64,000 nucleotides of DNA from Nitrosopumilaceae archaeon. GTDB lineage: Archaea; Thermoproteota; Nitrososphaeria; Nitrososphaerales; Nitrosopumilaceae. The stretch covers positions 33,719 to 97,718 of the forward strand of contig JASHNR010000037.1 in NCBI GenBank assembly GCA_030041535.1. The letters run 5' to 3'. Below the pieces are notes generated by a model. The model was not told the origin of the DNA and did no database searches. It worked only from the letters and a program-made list of their open reading frames with translations. The position numbers and the translations under genes were made by a program. Positions 47,654 to 57,614 of the stretch are shown piece by piece (position 1 is the stretch's first letter; each line of letters begins with the position of its first letter).

Positions 47654-48345
47654 GCCTGCACTTTCCTTACTTTTTTGCCTGGCACTTGAGGTGGAAGTAG
47701 TGGCGCGATCATTTTTCTCACAATTTTTTGCTGCTCCTCAATGTTTAATGTGCCATCTATGATGGTAAAGCCCTCTGACTCTGCCATGGAGTCATACTGA
47801 TCAATTATTCTTCCTTGGAAAATTCTATAGCTTTCATAGGGATCATTACTCAAATTCAGATCCATTCCTGCCTCGTAGTACTTTAGCTTGGGGCGGCCTA
47901 CAAGTATCCTATCAACTGCTATATCCACTGGAACCTTAAAGTAAAAAGCCAAATCAGGCTTGATAGCAAAATCGTAAACCTTTCTGACCCAATCTGCATT
48001 ACAACCTCTTACAATATCCCTTACAAATGCAGTGTAGACATATCTGTCTGCCAGAACAAAGTATCCAGCACGAAGCAGAGGTAAAATATTTCGTTCATAC
48101 CTGTCTGCAAAATCTGTTGCATGTAAAAGACTAAAAGTGGTAGGTGTAAGCAGCCCCTTTTTCTTCCCCTTTGAAGTTATTTCTTTTACCATCTCTGAAG
48201 AATTCCATTCTGATTTGAAAATACTGAGTCCCTTGTAGCTGAGCCATTTCTCTAAAAGGTGGATCTGGGTTGATTTTCCAGAGCCGTCTATTCCCTCTAC
48301 AACGATAAGCTTACCTTCCATTTTAGATGGCTTTGCTGTTTTCAA
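47650..48345 (-). CDS. Thymidylate-kinase-like P-loop kinase, paralog 2
   Basis: VVEGIDGSGKSTQIHLLEKWL Walker A; VLADRYVYTAFVRDIVRG; 4-nt overlap with paralog 1. Confidence 0.85.
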   Translation of the reverse strand: MKTAKPSKMEGKLIVVEGIDGSGKSTQIHLLEKWLSYKGLSIFKSEWNSSEMVKEITSKGKKKGLLTPTTFSLLHATDFADRYERNILPLLRAGYFVLADRYVYTAFVRDIVRGCNADWVRKVYDFAIKPDLAFYFKVPVDIAVDRILVGRPKLKYYEAGMDLNLSNDPYESYRIFQGRIIDQYDSMAESEGFTIIDGTLNIEEQQKIVRKMIAPLLPPQVPGKKVRKVQA

Positions 48346-48460
48346 GACGATCTAGTAACCTCCATATCCATTTTTAGGTCTTCCATTACAACCATTTTGT
48401 GCGCCACACCCAACTTTCTTAACAATGTAGATTATGTTTGTAATTGTGATTATGACTCTG

Positions 48461-48470
48461 ATCTATATAG
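48461..48470 (-). promoter_or_regulatory. Candidate Pho-box-like site upstream of kinase pair
   Basis: CTATATAGAT on the minus strand; identical 10-mer upstream of pstC, pstS1 and pstS2. Confidence 0.5.
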
Positions 48471-48602
48471 TCATCATAGGCATATGAAAGATAAGAAATC
48501 ACGATCGCATATTAGATATCTCACTAAATTTTATCTGTACATGTGAATAAGATGATAGAGATTTGCAAAAGTTCCAGTTACAAATGAAGATGGTAGTATA
48601 GG

Positions 48603-49100
48603 ATGGATTTGTTTATCTTAAGGCATGGGGAAGCAGGCAGAAGCTCTACAACTGTAAGGGATGACTCTAAAAGGACTCTAACAGTTGAAGGAGAGAAGGA
48701 AATCAAGGAGATCTCAAAAGGAATCAAGGAACTGGGGATTGAATTTGATTATATCTTCACCAGTCCATTGCTGAGAGCAAAACAAACGGCTGAGCTGGTC
48801 TCAAAAATTATTGTGCCTAAAAACCAAATTAAAGAGCTAGATGAACTAAAACCTGAAGGAAATAAACTACAACTCTACAATAAACTTTCTAATTTAAAAC
48901 AGGATTCCTCAGTGCTAATTGTAGGACATGAACCATATCTGAGTGAATTGATAGGAGAGGCAATCTCTCCAGGAGAATGCAGAGTTGATTTGAAAAAGGC
49001 AGGATTTGCTCGCATTAGAATAACAAACAGCCTTCCAAAGATTAAAGGAGAATTGAGATGGTTACTTACTCCAAAACATTTGAAGAAAATGGCTCGGTGA
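48603..49100 (+). CDS. sixA: SixA-type phosphohistidine phosphatase
   Basis: LFILRHGEAG; histidine phosphatase family. Confidence 0.88.
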   Translation: MDLFILRHGEAGRSSTTVRDDSKRTLTVEGEKEIKEISKGIKELGIEFDYIFTSPLLRAKQTAELVSKIIVPKNQIKELDELKPEGNKLQLYNKLSNLKQDSSVLIVGHEPYLSELIGEAISPGECRVDLKKAGFARIRITNSLPKIKGELRWLLTPKHLKKMAR

Positions 49101-49204
49101 TCTATGTGTTGCATGTTTTTCATTTAGTAAAAAAATATCAATCTTATCTAGATTAATAGTGACATGATCATATCGAAACGAGGTAATACTGGCTGAAAAT
49201 ATCA

Positions 49205-50701
49205 GTGATTGATTTAGGATATAATTCTGCCAAGTTAGTTACGTATAATGTAAAAGATGATGACTCATTTGACGTTTCTCAACAAGAAGGAATCAAAGTT
49301 AAGCTTGGTGAAGGGCTAGATGAAAAAGGAAAACTGGGCAAAAAGCCAATGCTTCGTGCAATTGAAACCCTCAGGTTGTTCAGAGATATAGTTCAGCTAC
49401 AACCAACAAAATCTGTTTTACCCCTAGCCACAAGTGCAGTAAGGGAAGCAAGCAATAAGGATGAATTTCTTGATGAAGTTTACAGAGAGGCTGGATTTAG
49501 ATTCAAAGTGCTTTCTGAAAAAGAAGAAGCACTGTACTCCTATGTAGGAGCCATCAAATCTCTTCAAATTCCAAACGCATTATTCTTCGATATAGGAGGG
49601 GGCAGCCTGGAGATAGTCCATGCTGAGGGATTCAAGATAAGAAAGGTGATATCCCTACCTCTGGGAGCCCTGAGATTAACACAGCAATTTGATGGTGAAA
49701 ATGGGGGATTTGGTGAAAAAAATTACAAAAACATGAAGCGATTCATTTGGAGCCTTCTTCCTGAGAAGAAGGAAATGGGTCTTGGTAAAGATACAAGACT
49801 TGTCGGCGTTGGGGGCGTCTTGAGGGCACTGGCAAGATATGATCAAAAAGTTTCAAGATACCCATTGGACAAGATGCATAACTATGCCATGAATTCCAAG
49901 TTTGTCAGCTCTATTACCAAACAACTCTATAAGATGAAATATGATGACATTGCAGAGATCTCAGTTATTGGTTCTAGCAGAGCCGAGACAATAGTGGCCG
50001 GTTCCTGCGTCATAGATATACTGATGGAGAAATTTGGCTTTAGCAATCTATGCGTGAGTAATCATGGTCTAAGGGAAGGGGCGCTTTCCATATTTCTTGA
50101 AAACCCAAAGGCGTATCACTCAAAAAATATCACAGCAGAGCAAATTCGCCAAACAATAGGATCAAAGGTCTCATTTCAGCCATACCAACATACCAAGAAC
50201 TTTGTTGACAGCTTGATCTCCTCAAAACTACTGAATAAACGTGAACTTGAAATTCTTTCATACGCAGAAAAGAAAATATCAGAAAAATTATCATTTAACA
50301 ATCCACAAAGTCTGTTCTATTCCATAATGGACGAAGACATGGCAATTAGCCATGCTAATCAATTGGTTTTAGGGTTATCTCTAGTCCATACAAGACATGT
50401 AAAAACATCAGAGTGGCTATTTGCAAGATACAAGTCAATTCTATCTCAACAGGATAAAGCGACAATAAGAAAAATCTCATCATTGATTGTACTGTTACAA
50501 GTCTTGGAACAGACAAAATCAAAAATAGAATTGAAATGTTACACAGACGGAATAATGGAATTACATATAGCGCAGTCAAAACCGATACCAAAGATGTTGC
50601 TCAGAAACGCCTTGAATAAATTTGAAAATGCGTTTGATGCACATGTAATTTGCATGTCACGTGATAATCAGAATATGCAGAGCTCTGTTCTGGAACTATA
50701 G
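49205..50701 (+). CDS. ppx: Ppx/GppA exopolyphosphatase
   Basis: VIDLGYNSAKLVTYNV; LPLATSAVREASN; FFDIGGGSLEIV; the start codon was not independently resolved (track starts at 49205). Confidence 0.88.
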   Translation: MIDLGYNSAKLVTYNVKDDDSFDVSQQEGIKVKLGEGLDEKGKLGKKPMLRAIETLRLFRDIVQLQPTKSVLPLATSAVREASNKDEFLDEVYREAGFRFKVLSEKEEALYSYVGAIKSLQIPNALFFDIGGGSLEIVHAEGFKIRKVISLPLGALRLTQQFDGENGGFGEKNYKNMKRFIWSLLPEKKEMGLGKDTRLVGVGGVLRALARYDQKVSRYPLDKMHNYAMNSKFVSSITKQLYKMKYDDIAEISVIGSSRAETIVAGSCVIDILMEKFGFSNLCVSNHGLREGALSIFLENPKAYHSKNITAEQIRQTIGSKVSFQPYQHTKNFVDSLISSKLLNKRELEILSYAEKKISEKLSFNNPQSLFYSIMDEDMAISHANQLVLGLSLVHTRHVKTSEWLFARYKSILSQQDKATIRKISSLIVLLQVLEQTKSKIELKCYTDGIMELHIAQSKPIPKMLLRNALNKFENAFDAHVICMSRDNQNMQSSVLEL

Positions 50702-51514
50702 AATCAATTTTTTGGGATCATCAAACCCCTCGTCCTTGAAAACCTGAACAAATATTTGATATTTTTCTCTCCTCTCATGGATCTCTTCTCTTATCACTTC
50801 TGCCAGTTCGTGGGGTCCCTTCGCATCTCTCAAATACTCTAAGAACATGTCGCTATCATGAATTGAGCCCAGTTCATCCTGAATTTTTTTCAAGCCCTTA
50901 ATTGACTTTAAAGAATCTATCTTGTTAGAAGTTAATTCAATGGAATAGCGCAATTTTTTGAAATCCTTTCTTAACTTGTGAATCTCTTCTACCTTTTTAT
51001 CATCATTTAAAACAAGAGGAATGTTATATTCTATATCGGCAATCAGTTCTGATACAATTTTTTGAAATCTTTTACGTAATTTTTGTTCCATGACATTTTT
51101 TTCTTTTAATTTAGGTGGTGGAACATTTTGCAATTTTAAAGCCAGTGTATGCCCGGCGCTTAGTTGTTGTTTGCGTTTGTCATTTATGGAATTTACGATC
51201 TGGCCAAATTGAGCCGAATGTTGCTTCTCTAATTTGGCGCGAATTATGTCAAAGTCTCTTATTTGCGTATTGATCTTGAATAGGGTTTTAGCTTGTTTTA
51301 CATAGTTTTGCACATCCTCACTTTTCCTGTTTTTCTTAGGCAGGATTCTGTAAACTGATTCCATTCGCCTGATTGCTATCCTAATATCATGAATGTTGTC
51401 CTCGCTTGGGTTTTTGATATAATCATCTAATCTTTTAGTAAATGTCTTGACAATTTTTCTAAATTTTTCAAGCAGCAGTTTCTTTTTGGGGTAGATTATT
51501 TGTCCTGTTTCCAT
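50696..51514 (-). CDS. CHAD domain protein
   Basis: 272 aa; NIHDIRIAIRRMESVYRILP; EEIHKLRKDFKKLRYSIEL. Confidence 0.88.
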   Translation of the reverse strand: METGQIIYPKKKLLLEKFRKIVKTFTKRLDDYIKNPSEDNIHDIRIAIRRMESVYRILPKKNRKSEDVQNYVKQAKTLFKINTQIRDFDIIRAKLEKQHSAQFGQIVNSINDKRKQQLSAGHTLALKLQNVPPPKLKEKNVMEQKLRKRFQKIVSELIADIEYNIPLVLNDDKKVEEIHKLRKDFKKLRYSIELTSNKIDSLKSIKGLKKIQDELGSIHDSDMFLEYLRDAKGPHELAEVIREEIHERREKYQIFVQVFKDEGFDDPKKLIL

Positions 51515-51607
51515 TATGGTTTCATCCCAGTTACGTCTGTAATTTGCTAATTTGAATTGTAATGATAGAAATTAACATCTAGTCAAACAGATAACTTGCG
51601 CCGTCTG

Positions 51608-52657
51608 CTATGAGCCGTTTTCAGAGATTACGTCCTGTACTGTCTCATTTATCACAGCTTCTCCAATATCGCTAGAATATTCTGCAGTTCTGCGAATGTC
51701 TTCCAAGACAAATTTTATCACACTGCTGTATTTTTTAGATTCTTCTAGGCTGTCTGTGAATTCTTTTTCTTTTACGGCTATTCTGCGTGCATTTGATGCA
51801 ACCGCATCTGCCAAGACATAATCTCTTTTGTTTAGCGCAGAAATCGAATCTTCAAAAACTTTGAGCGATTCCTCGCTAAGCTTTGTAATCTTTTGTAAAA
51901 GAGCCGGTTCTAATGTGGATTTGAGGAACTTTACCCTGCTTGCTATTGAGACTGCATGGTCTGCAACTCTTTCTATTGATTTGACCACTATTCTATAACT
52001 GATACAGTCAGAGGGCTTTTTCAATCCAATATCGCGCAATATTCTTTCATGCTCTACGGCAAGGGTGAGGTTTCGTAGTATGTACAAGCTAAAGCGGTCA
52101 ACCTCATCATCCAAATGGGTAATCTCTTCTCCAAGTTCAGTGTCCATTTCCTTCAAAGCATCAATGGCCTGTCTATGCATTGTAGTTGTTAACAAAAACA
52201 TGCGTTTTAGGGCATCACTTATCGAAAGTTCAGGCAAGCTTGTCAAAATTTGAATAGTTATAGACTCTGGTGATGATTCTACAATTTCTGTACCGATCAT
52301 ATTTCTTCTTACAAGATCCCTTATTGCCTGTTTGTGTTCAAGTTGAATTCTTCCTCCTTTGGATTGGATCTCAATTATTTGATAACCTGACAGATACATT
52401 GCTATCACCTTTCGTTGAATGGATTCAACTGACTCTTTCTGGCTGATGATAGTTTTTGATTTTGCTATCTTGGGTGACTGTGAACCTCCTGTTGGTAAAA
52501 TCGAAAGAGATCTGTTAACATTTTTTACAATAGAAACCGGATCGCCTGTTTTGAGATTTAACTCATCAATCCATTTCTTAGGAAGCGAGAGCACATACGT
52601 AGATCCACCTACAAGCTGTAGCTTTCGTATCTCTTTTTCATTTAGTAGCTCTGCCAA
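51608..52657 (-). CDS. AbrB(SpoVT)-PhoU fusion, phosphate-responsive regulator
   Basis: N-term RKLQLVGGSTYVLSLPKKWIDELNLKTGDPVSIV (AbrB); C-term PhoU helical repeats. Confidence 0.85.
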   Translation of the reverse strand: MAELLNEKEIRKLQLVGGSTYVLSLPKKWIDELNLKTGDPVSIVKNVNRSLSILPTGGSQSPKIAKSKTIISQKESVESIQRKVIAMYLSGYQIIEIQSKGGRIQLEHKQAIRDLVRRNMIGTEIVESSPESITIQILTSLPELSISDALKRMFLLTTTMHRQAIDALKEMDTELGEEITHLDDEVDRFSLYILRNLTLAVEHERILRDIGLKKPSDCISYRIVVKSIERVADHAVSIASRVKFLKSTLEPALLQKITKLSEESLKVFEDSISALNKRDYVLADAVASNARRIAVKEKEFTDSLEESKKYSSVIKFVLEDIRRTAEYSSDIGEAVINETVQDVISENGS

Positions 52658-52715
52658 TGCTTGTTTCTATAATGGATATAATTAAAGCGGTTGTGACCGC
52701 GTTCTATGTAGTACT

Positions 52716-52729
52716 ATATAGATCTATAT
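52716..52729. promoter_or_regulatory. 14-bp palindrome ATATAGATCTATAT in the abrB-phoU/pstC divergent promoter
   Basis: Perfect palindrome; contains part of the shared CTATATAGAT element (52714-52723). Confidence 0.6.
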
Positions 52730-52798
52730 TCAAATATGAAACTTAAGAAATCATGGTCGAACTTTTGATATCTGTATCTGAGATCAGACAAATTACAC

Positions 52799-53770
52799 TT
52801 GATGGAAACTATTAAGCTAAAAGGAGGCTCTCCTGTGTTTGACAAGATTTTCAAGATTGGATGTGCCATTGCAGCCACTTATGTGCTGGCAATCATAGTT
52901 CTGATCGTAGTCCAGCTAACTACTAACTCGTATGATGTATGGGCTCAGGAGGGGATCTCATTTCTGACCGGATCTGATTGGAATGCTGTGGAAGGCAGTG
53001 AATCGTATGGCGCAGCACCTTATATCGCAGGCACATTTGTGACTGCCGGAATTGCCATGCTAATCGGAGTGCCATTAAGCATAGGCATTGCAATGTTCCT
53101 GTCGGAACTTGCACCTAAGTTCATGCGTTCGATACTCTCGTTTATAGTTGAACTGCTGGCTGCTATTCCAAGTATAATTTACGGTTTATGGGGACTGTTC
53201 GTGTTTAGGAATTACATTCTGAATTGGATTGAAACCCCACTTAACAATACTCTTGGCGGCAGCGTATGGCTCTTCTCGGGAACTCCATTCGGACTTGATA
53301 TCTTTACTGCAAGTATAGTGCTTGCTATTATGATAATTCCAACGATAGCAGCTATTTCACGAGAAATTATGATTGCGGTACCACAGAGTCAAAGAGAGGC
53401 TGCATACATGTTGGGGGCTACAAAATGGGAAACATTCAAGATGGCCGTAATCCCATATTCAAAGTCCGGTCTTATCGGTGCTGCAATACTTGGACTTGGA
53501 AGAGCTGTAGGAGAAACCATGGCTATTACACTATTAATTGGAAACGCCACCGGGGCAAGTGCGTTTCCATCATCTTTGTTTTCACCCGGTCAGACATTGT
53601 CAAGTATAATTGCAAATGAATTTCCAGAAGCCTCCAATGGAAGTCTTCAGATGGCAGCACTGATTGGATGCGGATTGATACTTTTTGCCATTGCAATATC
53701 TATTAACATTGTTGCCCAAATTCTAGTTTCTAAAGTACTAAAAACACATCAAGGAGCAGTTTTAGCATGA
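52799..53770 (+). CDS. pstC: Phosphate ABC transporter permease PstC
   Basis: 323 aa; GATKWETFKMAVIPYSKSGLIGAAILGLGRAVGETMAI. Confidence 0.93.
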   Translation: MMETIKLKGGSPVFDKIFKIGCAIAATYVLAIIVLIVVQLTTNSYDVWAQEGISFLTGSDWNAVEGSESYGAAPYIAGTFVTAGIAMLIGVPLSIGIAMFLSELAPKFMRSILSFIVELLAAIPSIIYGLWGLFVFRNYILNWIETPLNNTLGGSVWLFSGTPFGLDIFTASIVLAIMIIPTIAAISREIMIAVPQSQREAAYMLGATKWETFKMAVIPYSKSGLIGAAILGLGRAVGETMAITLLIGNATGASAFPSSLFSPGQTLSSIIANEFPEASNGSLQMAALIGCGLILFAIAISINIVAQILVSKVLKTHQGAVLA

Positions 53771-54681
53771 TCACACCAGAGCAACGAGCAGAATACAGAA
53801 AACACTTTAGAAATAACTTCACAAGTAGACTGATTACCGATAGGATAGTGGTAGGAATTGTATTTGCTTGTGTTATACTAGCAATAGTTCCCCTGGGAAG
53901 CATTCTTCTTGAAATTGTAAGAAACGGAGCCCCTGCATTGAGTATAGAATTACTTACTGCTCCCCCTGGAGCAGTAGGATCAGACGACCCTGGTGGAATA
54001 GGCCCTGCTATTCAAGGAACTTTGATGTTAATTGGCATGTCAAGCCTCATTGGAGTGCCAGTTGGGGTCTTGGGAGGCATCTTCCTTTCAGAATATGGCA
54101 ACAACAAATACGGTCAAATGATAAGATTTTTCAATGATGTCTTGGCAGAATTTCCCACCATTGTAATAGGACTTTTTGCATTTGCAGTCATCGTACTTAC
54201 GCTTGGTTACTTTTCTATTGTTGCAGGAATGTTTGCACTTTCAATTATAATGTTGCCAGTTATAACAAGAACAACTGAAGAATCGCTCAAGCTTGTTCCT
54301 GTGACATATAGGGAGGCAGGATACGCACTTGGAATTAAAAGATCCGTAGTAATATTTAAAATTCTGGTGACAAGTGCCAAAAGTGGATTGATAACAGGAA
54401 TCATGTTATCAATAGCAAGAGTAGCAGGCGAGACAGCTCCTCTGATCTTTACAATACTTGGTAACGATGACTTTTTTTCAGGCTTTGATCAACCAATGGA
54501 TGCTTTACCACTTAGAATCTATCGACTTGCAAATCTTCCATATGACAGCGCAACAGCTCAAGCATGGGGAGGCGCATTGATTTTAATATTGATAATACTT
54601 ACACTTAACGTAGGAGTAAGATATCTGTTCTTAAGAAAACGTGGAGGAGGTGGCAGATTTAGAATCACAACAGGTAGATAA
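53767..54681 (+). CDS. pstA: Phosphate ABC transporter permease PstA
   Basis: 304 aa; [40 protein letters not shown]. Confidence 0.93.
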   Translation: MITPEQRAEYRKHFRNNFTSRLITDRIVVGIVFACVILAIVPLGSILLEIVRNGAPALSIELLTAPPGAVGSDDPGGIGPAIQGTLMLIGMSSLIGVPVGVLGGIFLSEYGNNKYGQMIRFFNDVLAEFPTIVIGLFAFAVIVLTLGYFSIVAGMFALSIIMLPVITRTTEESLKLVPVTYREAGYALGIKRSVVIFKILVTSAKSGLITGIMLSIARVAGETAPLIFTILGNDDFFSGFDQPMDALPLRIYRLANLPYDSATAQAWGGALILILIILTLNVGVRYLFLRKRGGGGRFRITTGR

Positions 54682-54682
54682 A

Positions 54683-55489
54683 ATGGAAACACTAACAAGA
54701 ACTCCGATCACACAGAAATCTGCAGAAGAGCCGCGATACAAGCTGATTGCAGAAGATATTGTTGCATACTATGGTAATATTGAAGCTGTAAAGAAAATTA
54801 ACATGAAATTCAGAGAAAAAGCGGTAACTGCATTAATAGGACCATCTGGGTGTGGAAAAACTACATTTCTTCGAACTCTTAATAGAATGCATGAATTGAC
54901 AAAGAATGCCAGAGTTACAGGCAAAGTCCTATTGGACGGCCAAGATCTGTATTCTAATAAAGAAGATGCCATTATCCACCGAAGAAAGATAGGAATGGTA
55001 TTCCAAAAACCAAATCCATTTCCTACAATGTCAATTTATGATAACGTAGCTGCAGGACTGAAGCTAAACGGTGTAAAAGACAAAAAGATCATGAACGAAA
55101 TAGTACAAGGGTGCCTAGAGATGGTATATCTATGGGATGAGGTAAAACACGACCTAAAAAAGCCTGGAATGAGCCTCTCAGGAGGACAACAGCAACGCCT
55201 CTGCATTGCACGCGCCCTTGCCATACAACCCGAAGTTCTTTTGATGGATGAGCCTGCATCTGCACTTGATCCAATTGCTACTCAAAAGATTGAAGAAATG
55301 ATAAATGAACTGAAAAAAGAATATACCATAATTATAGTAACCCATAACATGCAACAAGCTGTGAGAGTGTCTGATTACACTGGTTTTATGTATCTGGGAG
55401 ATTTGGTTGAGTTTGGGGAAACCAAACAAATCTTTGAGAATCCACGAAACGAGATAACAGCCAAGTATGTACAGGGGCAGTTTGGCTAG
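54683..55489 (+). CDS. pstB: Phosphate ABC transporter ATPase PstB
   Basis: ATG at 54683; [45 protein letters not shown]. Confidence 0.96.
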   Translation: METLTRTPITQKSAEEPRYKLIAEDIVAYYGNIEAVKKINMKFREKAVTALIGPSGCGKTTFLRTLNRMHELTKNARVTGKVLLDGQDLYSNKEDAIIHRRKIGMVFQKPNPFPTMSIYDNVAAGLKLNGVKDKKIMNEIVQGCLEMVYLWDEVKHDLKKPGMSLSGGQQQRLCIARALAIQPEVLLMDEPASALDPIATQKIEEMINELKKEYTIIIVTHNMQQAVRVSDYTGFMYLGDLVEFGETKQIFENPRNEITAKYVQGQFG

Positions 55490-56116
55490 TTGACCCGGCT
55501 AATAGATCCCCATCTTGAAAAACTCTCATTTCTGATGGAAAAGATGGGTTCATTATCTCTTGAATGCATAAACATGGCATTAGACTCTTACCTGCAAGGA
55601 AGAAATGTGCGCCATGAAGCACACAAGATTTCTCAAGAACTAATGAGTTTGTATGACGAGGTAGGTAATCTGACTTTTGACATGATACTGAGATATCAAC
55701 CAGTTGCAAGCGATTTTAGACTTATTAGGTCATGCATTGAGGTTTCCTATGGTTTTACTCGATTTGGTCGTTATGCGTATGACATTTCGGCAGTTAGAGA
55801 CATGTTCGGTGACCTCTCCGAATGCAGAAACGAGGTAATCTACACACTTTCAGGCGAGATAAAACAAATGATAAACGTGGCAGTACAATGCTTTGCGACC
55901 TTGGATTTGGAAAAGACAAAACAGCTTAGAACTGATGAAGACTTGGTGGACAAGTACTACAACAAACATCTCCCAATGCTAATTAATTCCAATAGTGTCA
56001 AGTGTGCACTTGCTGATGCACTAGTACTCAGATATCTGGAAAGAATAGCTGATCATGCTGCATTCATGGGTGAGTCAGTAAACTATATTGTAACAGGCCA
56101 GAGACGTTTTCAATAA
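55490..56116 (+). CDS. phoU: Phosphate uptake regulator PhoU
   Basis: 208 aa, TTG start abutting pstB; PhoU motifs LADALVLRYLERIADHAAFMGE. Confidence 0.9.
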   Translation: MTRLIDPHLEKLSFLMEKMGSLSLECINMALDSYLQGRNVRHEAHKISQELMSLYDEVGNLTFDMILRYQPVASDFRLIRSCIEVSYGFTRFGRYAYDISAVRDMFGDLSECRNEVIYTLSGEIKQMINVAVQCFATLDLEKTKQLRTDEDLVDKYYNKHLPMLINSNSVKCALADALVLRYLERIADHAAFMGESVNYIVTGQRRFQ

Positions 56117-56146
56117 ACTGTTTCACATTTATTCCGATCTTATTTC

Positions 56147-56162
56147 ATATCTATATAGATAT
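56147..56162. promoter_or_regulatory. 16-bp palindrome ATATCTATATAGATAT upstream of pstS1
   Basis: Perfect palindrome containing CTATATAGAT in both orientations. Confidence 0.6.
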
Positions 56163-56232
56163 AATAGCTTACGAGTAATTATGTAAACTACACAGAGCAT
56201 ACGTAAATAACAAATCTTTTGCCATATCGTAC

Positions 56233-57414
56233 ATGAAGAAAATTCTTCTGACATTAGCTTTCATGCTAGTGCTAATAATGCCAGCAACTATGTTGCATGC
56301 AAGTGCGCAAACCAGCCAGTCATATACGATCACAGGAGCTGGCTCGACCTTCATCTTCCCACTAATGGATACATGGAGAGTACAATACAACGATTTGTAT
56401 TCCAACATAAATCTAAACTATCAATCCATTGGCAGTGGAGCAGGTATCAAGCTCTTGGAACAAAAGACTGTAGACTTTGCAGCATCTGATGCTCCATTAT
56501 CGGCGTCTGATCAAGCAAAAGCACCAGGAGTACTGACCATTCCAGATTCAATTGGAGGAATAACAATATCCTACAACCTTCCTGGAATAGACAAGGGACT
56601 CAAACTGACAGGCCCCGTAATTGCACAGATCTTCATGGGCAATATCACCATGTGGAACGATCCTGCCATTGCAAATCTGAATTCTGGAGTTAACCTTCCA
56701 GCTCAGAAGATCGAAATAGTTCATCGTGCAGATGGATCAGGAACAACATATGCATTTACAGATTACCTGTCCAAAGTCTATCCTCAGTGGAAGACAGATG
56801 TAGGCCAAGGAAAAGTAGTACCATGGCCAGTAGGCACGGGTGCCCCAGGAAATGCTGGTGTAGCCAATATCATAAAGACTACGCCATATGCATGTGGATA
56901 TGTAGAACTTGCATACGCGTACCAAAACAACATGACATATGCATTTGTACAAAATGCTGATGGAAATGCGTTTGTTGAGCCTACCATAGATTCAGTAGCT
57001 GCTGACGCGGCTGCAGCATCAACAAATCTTCCAACAGCTGATGGAGATTGGAGTAAGGTGTCGATAGTAAATCAACCTGGCAGTAATTCCTATCCGATAT
57101 CTACTTTGACCTATATAATGGTCTACAAGGACCTAAGTCAGGTAAGCGGAGAGTCACAGGGCAAGACACAACAAGTGGTAAACTTCCTAAACTGGATAAT
57201 CACTAATGGGCAAAACTATTCTTCCTCATTATTGTATGTGCCACTGCCTGCTTCAATAGTAACTGCAGATCAGCAAGGTATTGCACAAATACAATTTGGC
57301 GGTAGTACAGTTCCGGAGTTTGGCCCAATTGCATCTCTAGTACTTGCAATTGCAATCGTATCCATAATTGCAGTTTCTGCTAAAACTGGATTAAGATTTG
57401 CACCAAAACTCTAG
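56233..57414 (+). CDS. pstS: Phosphate-binding protein PstS (paralog 1), PEFG-CTERM anchored
   Basis: GAGSTFIFPLMDTWR; HRADGSGTTYAFTDYLSKVYPQWK; C-terminal VPEFGPIASLVLAIAIVSIIAVSAKTGLRF. Confidence 0.93.
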   Translation: MKKILLTLAFMLVLIMPATMLHASAQTSQSYTITGAGSTFIFPLMDTWRVQYNDLYSNINLNYQSIGSGAGIKLLEQKTVDFAASDAPLSASDQAKAPGVLTIPDSIGGITISYNLPGIDKGLKLTGPVIAQIFMGNITMWNDPAIANLNSGVNLPAQKIEIVHRADGSGTTYAFTDYLSKVYPQWKTDVGQGKVVPWPVGTGAPGNAGVANIIKTTPYACGYVELAYAYQNNMTYAFVQNADGNAFVEPTIDSVAADAAAASTNLPTADGDWSKVSIVNQPGSNSYPISTLTYIMVYKDLSQVSGESQGKTQQVVNFLNWIITNGQNYSSSLLYVPLPASIVTADQQGIAQIQFGGSTVPEFGPIASLVLAIAIVSIIAVSAKTGLRFAPKL

Positions 57415-57494
57415 ACTATCCTAATTTTTTTATTTTTTAACATCAATTAATGTATTTGTATAATGCATATATTTTAAATTTCAAAAATTAAATG

Positions 57495-57508
57495 CTATAT
57501 AGATTTAT
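57495..57508 (+). promoter_or_regulatory. Candidate Pho-box-like site upstream of pstS2
   Basis: CTATATAGATTTAT; shares the 10-mer CTATATAGAT. Confidence 0.5.
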
Positions 57509-57614
57509 GAAGCGTATGATTTTTCAAATCATTTTATGTTGTAGATGTAAGATACAGCTAGCTATGTGTTCTATACCGATCACTCAGAAATAACCGAAGA
57601 ATTCTCATAAGCTC

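Noticed and set aside
52687-52700. GCGGT-TGTG-ACCGC inverted repeat near the AbrB-PhoU promoter
   Set aside because: Only 5-bp arms; recorded but not supported as a separate site beyond the stronger palindrome at 52716-52729.
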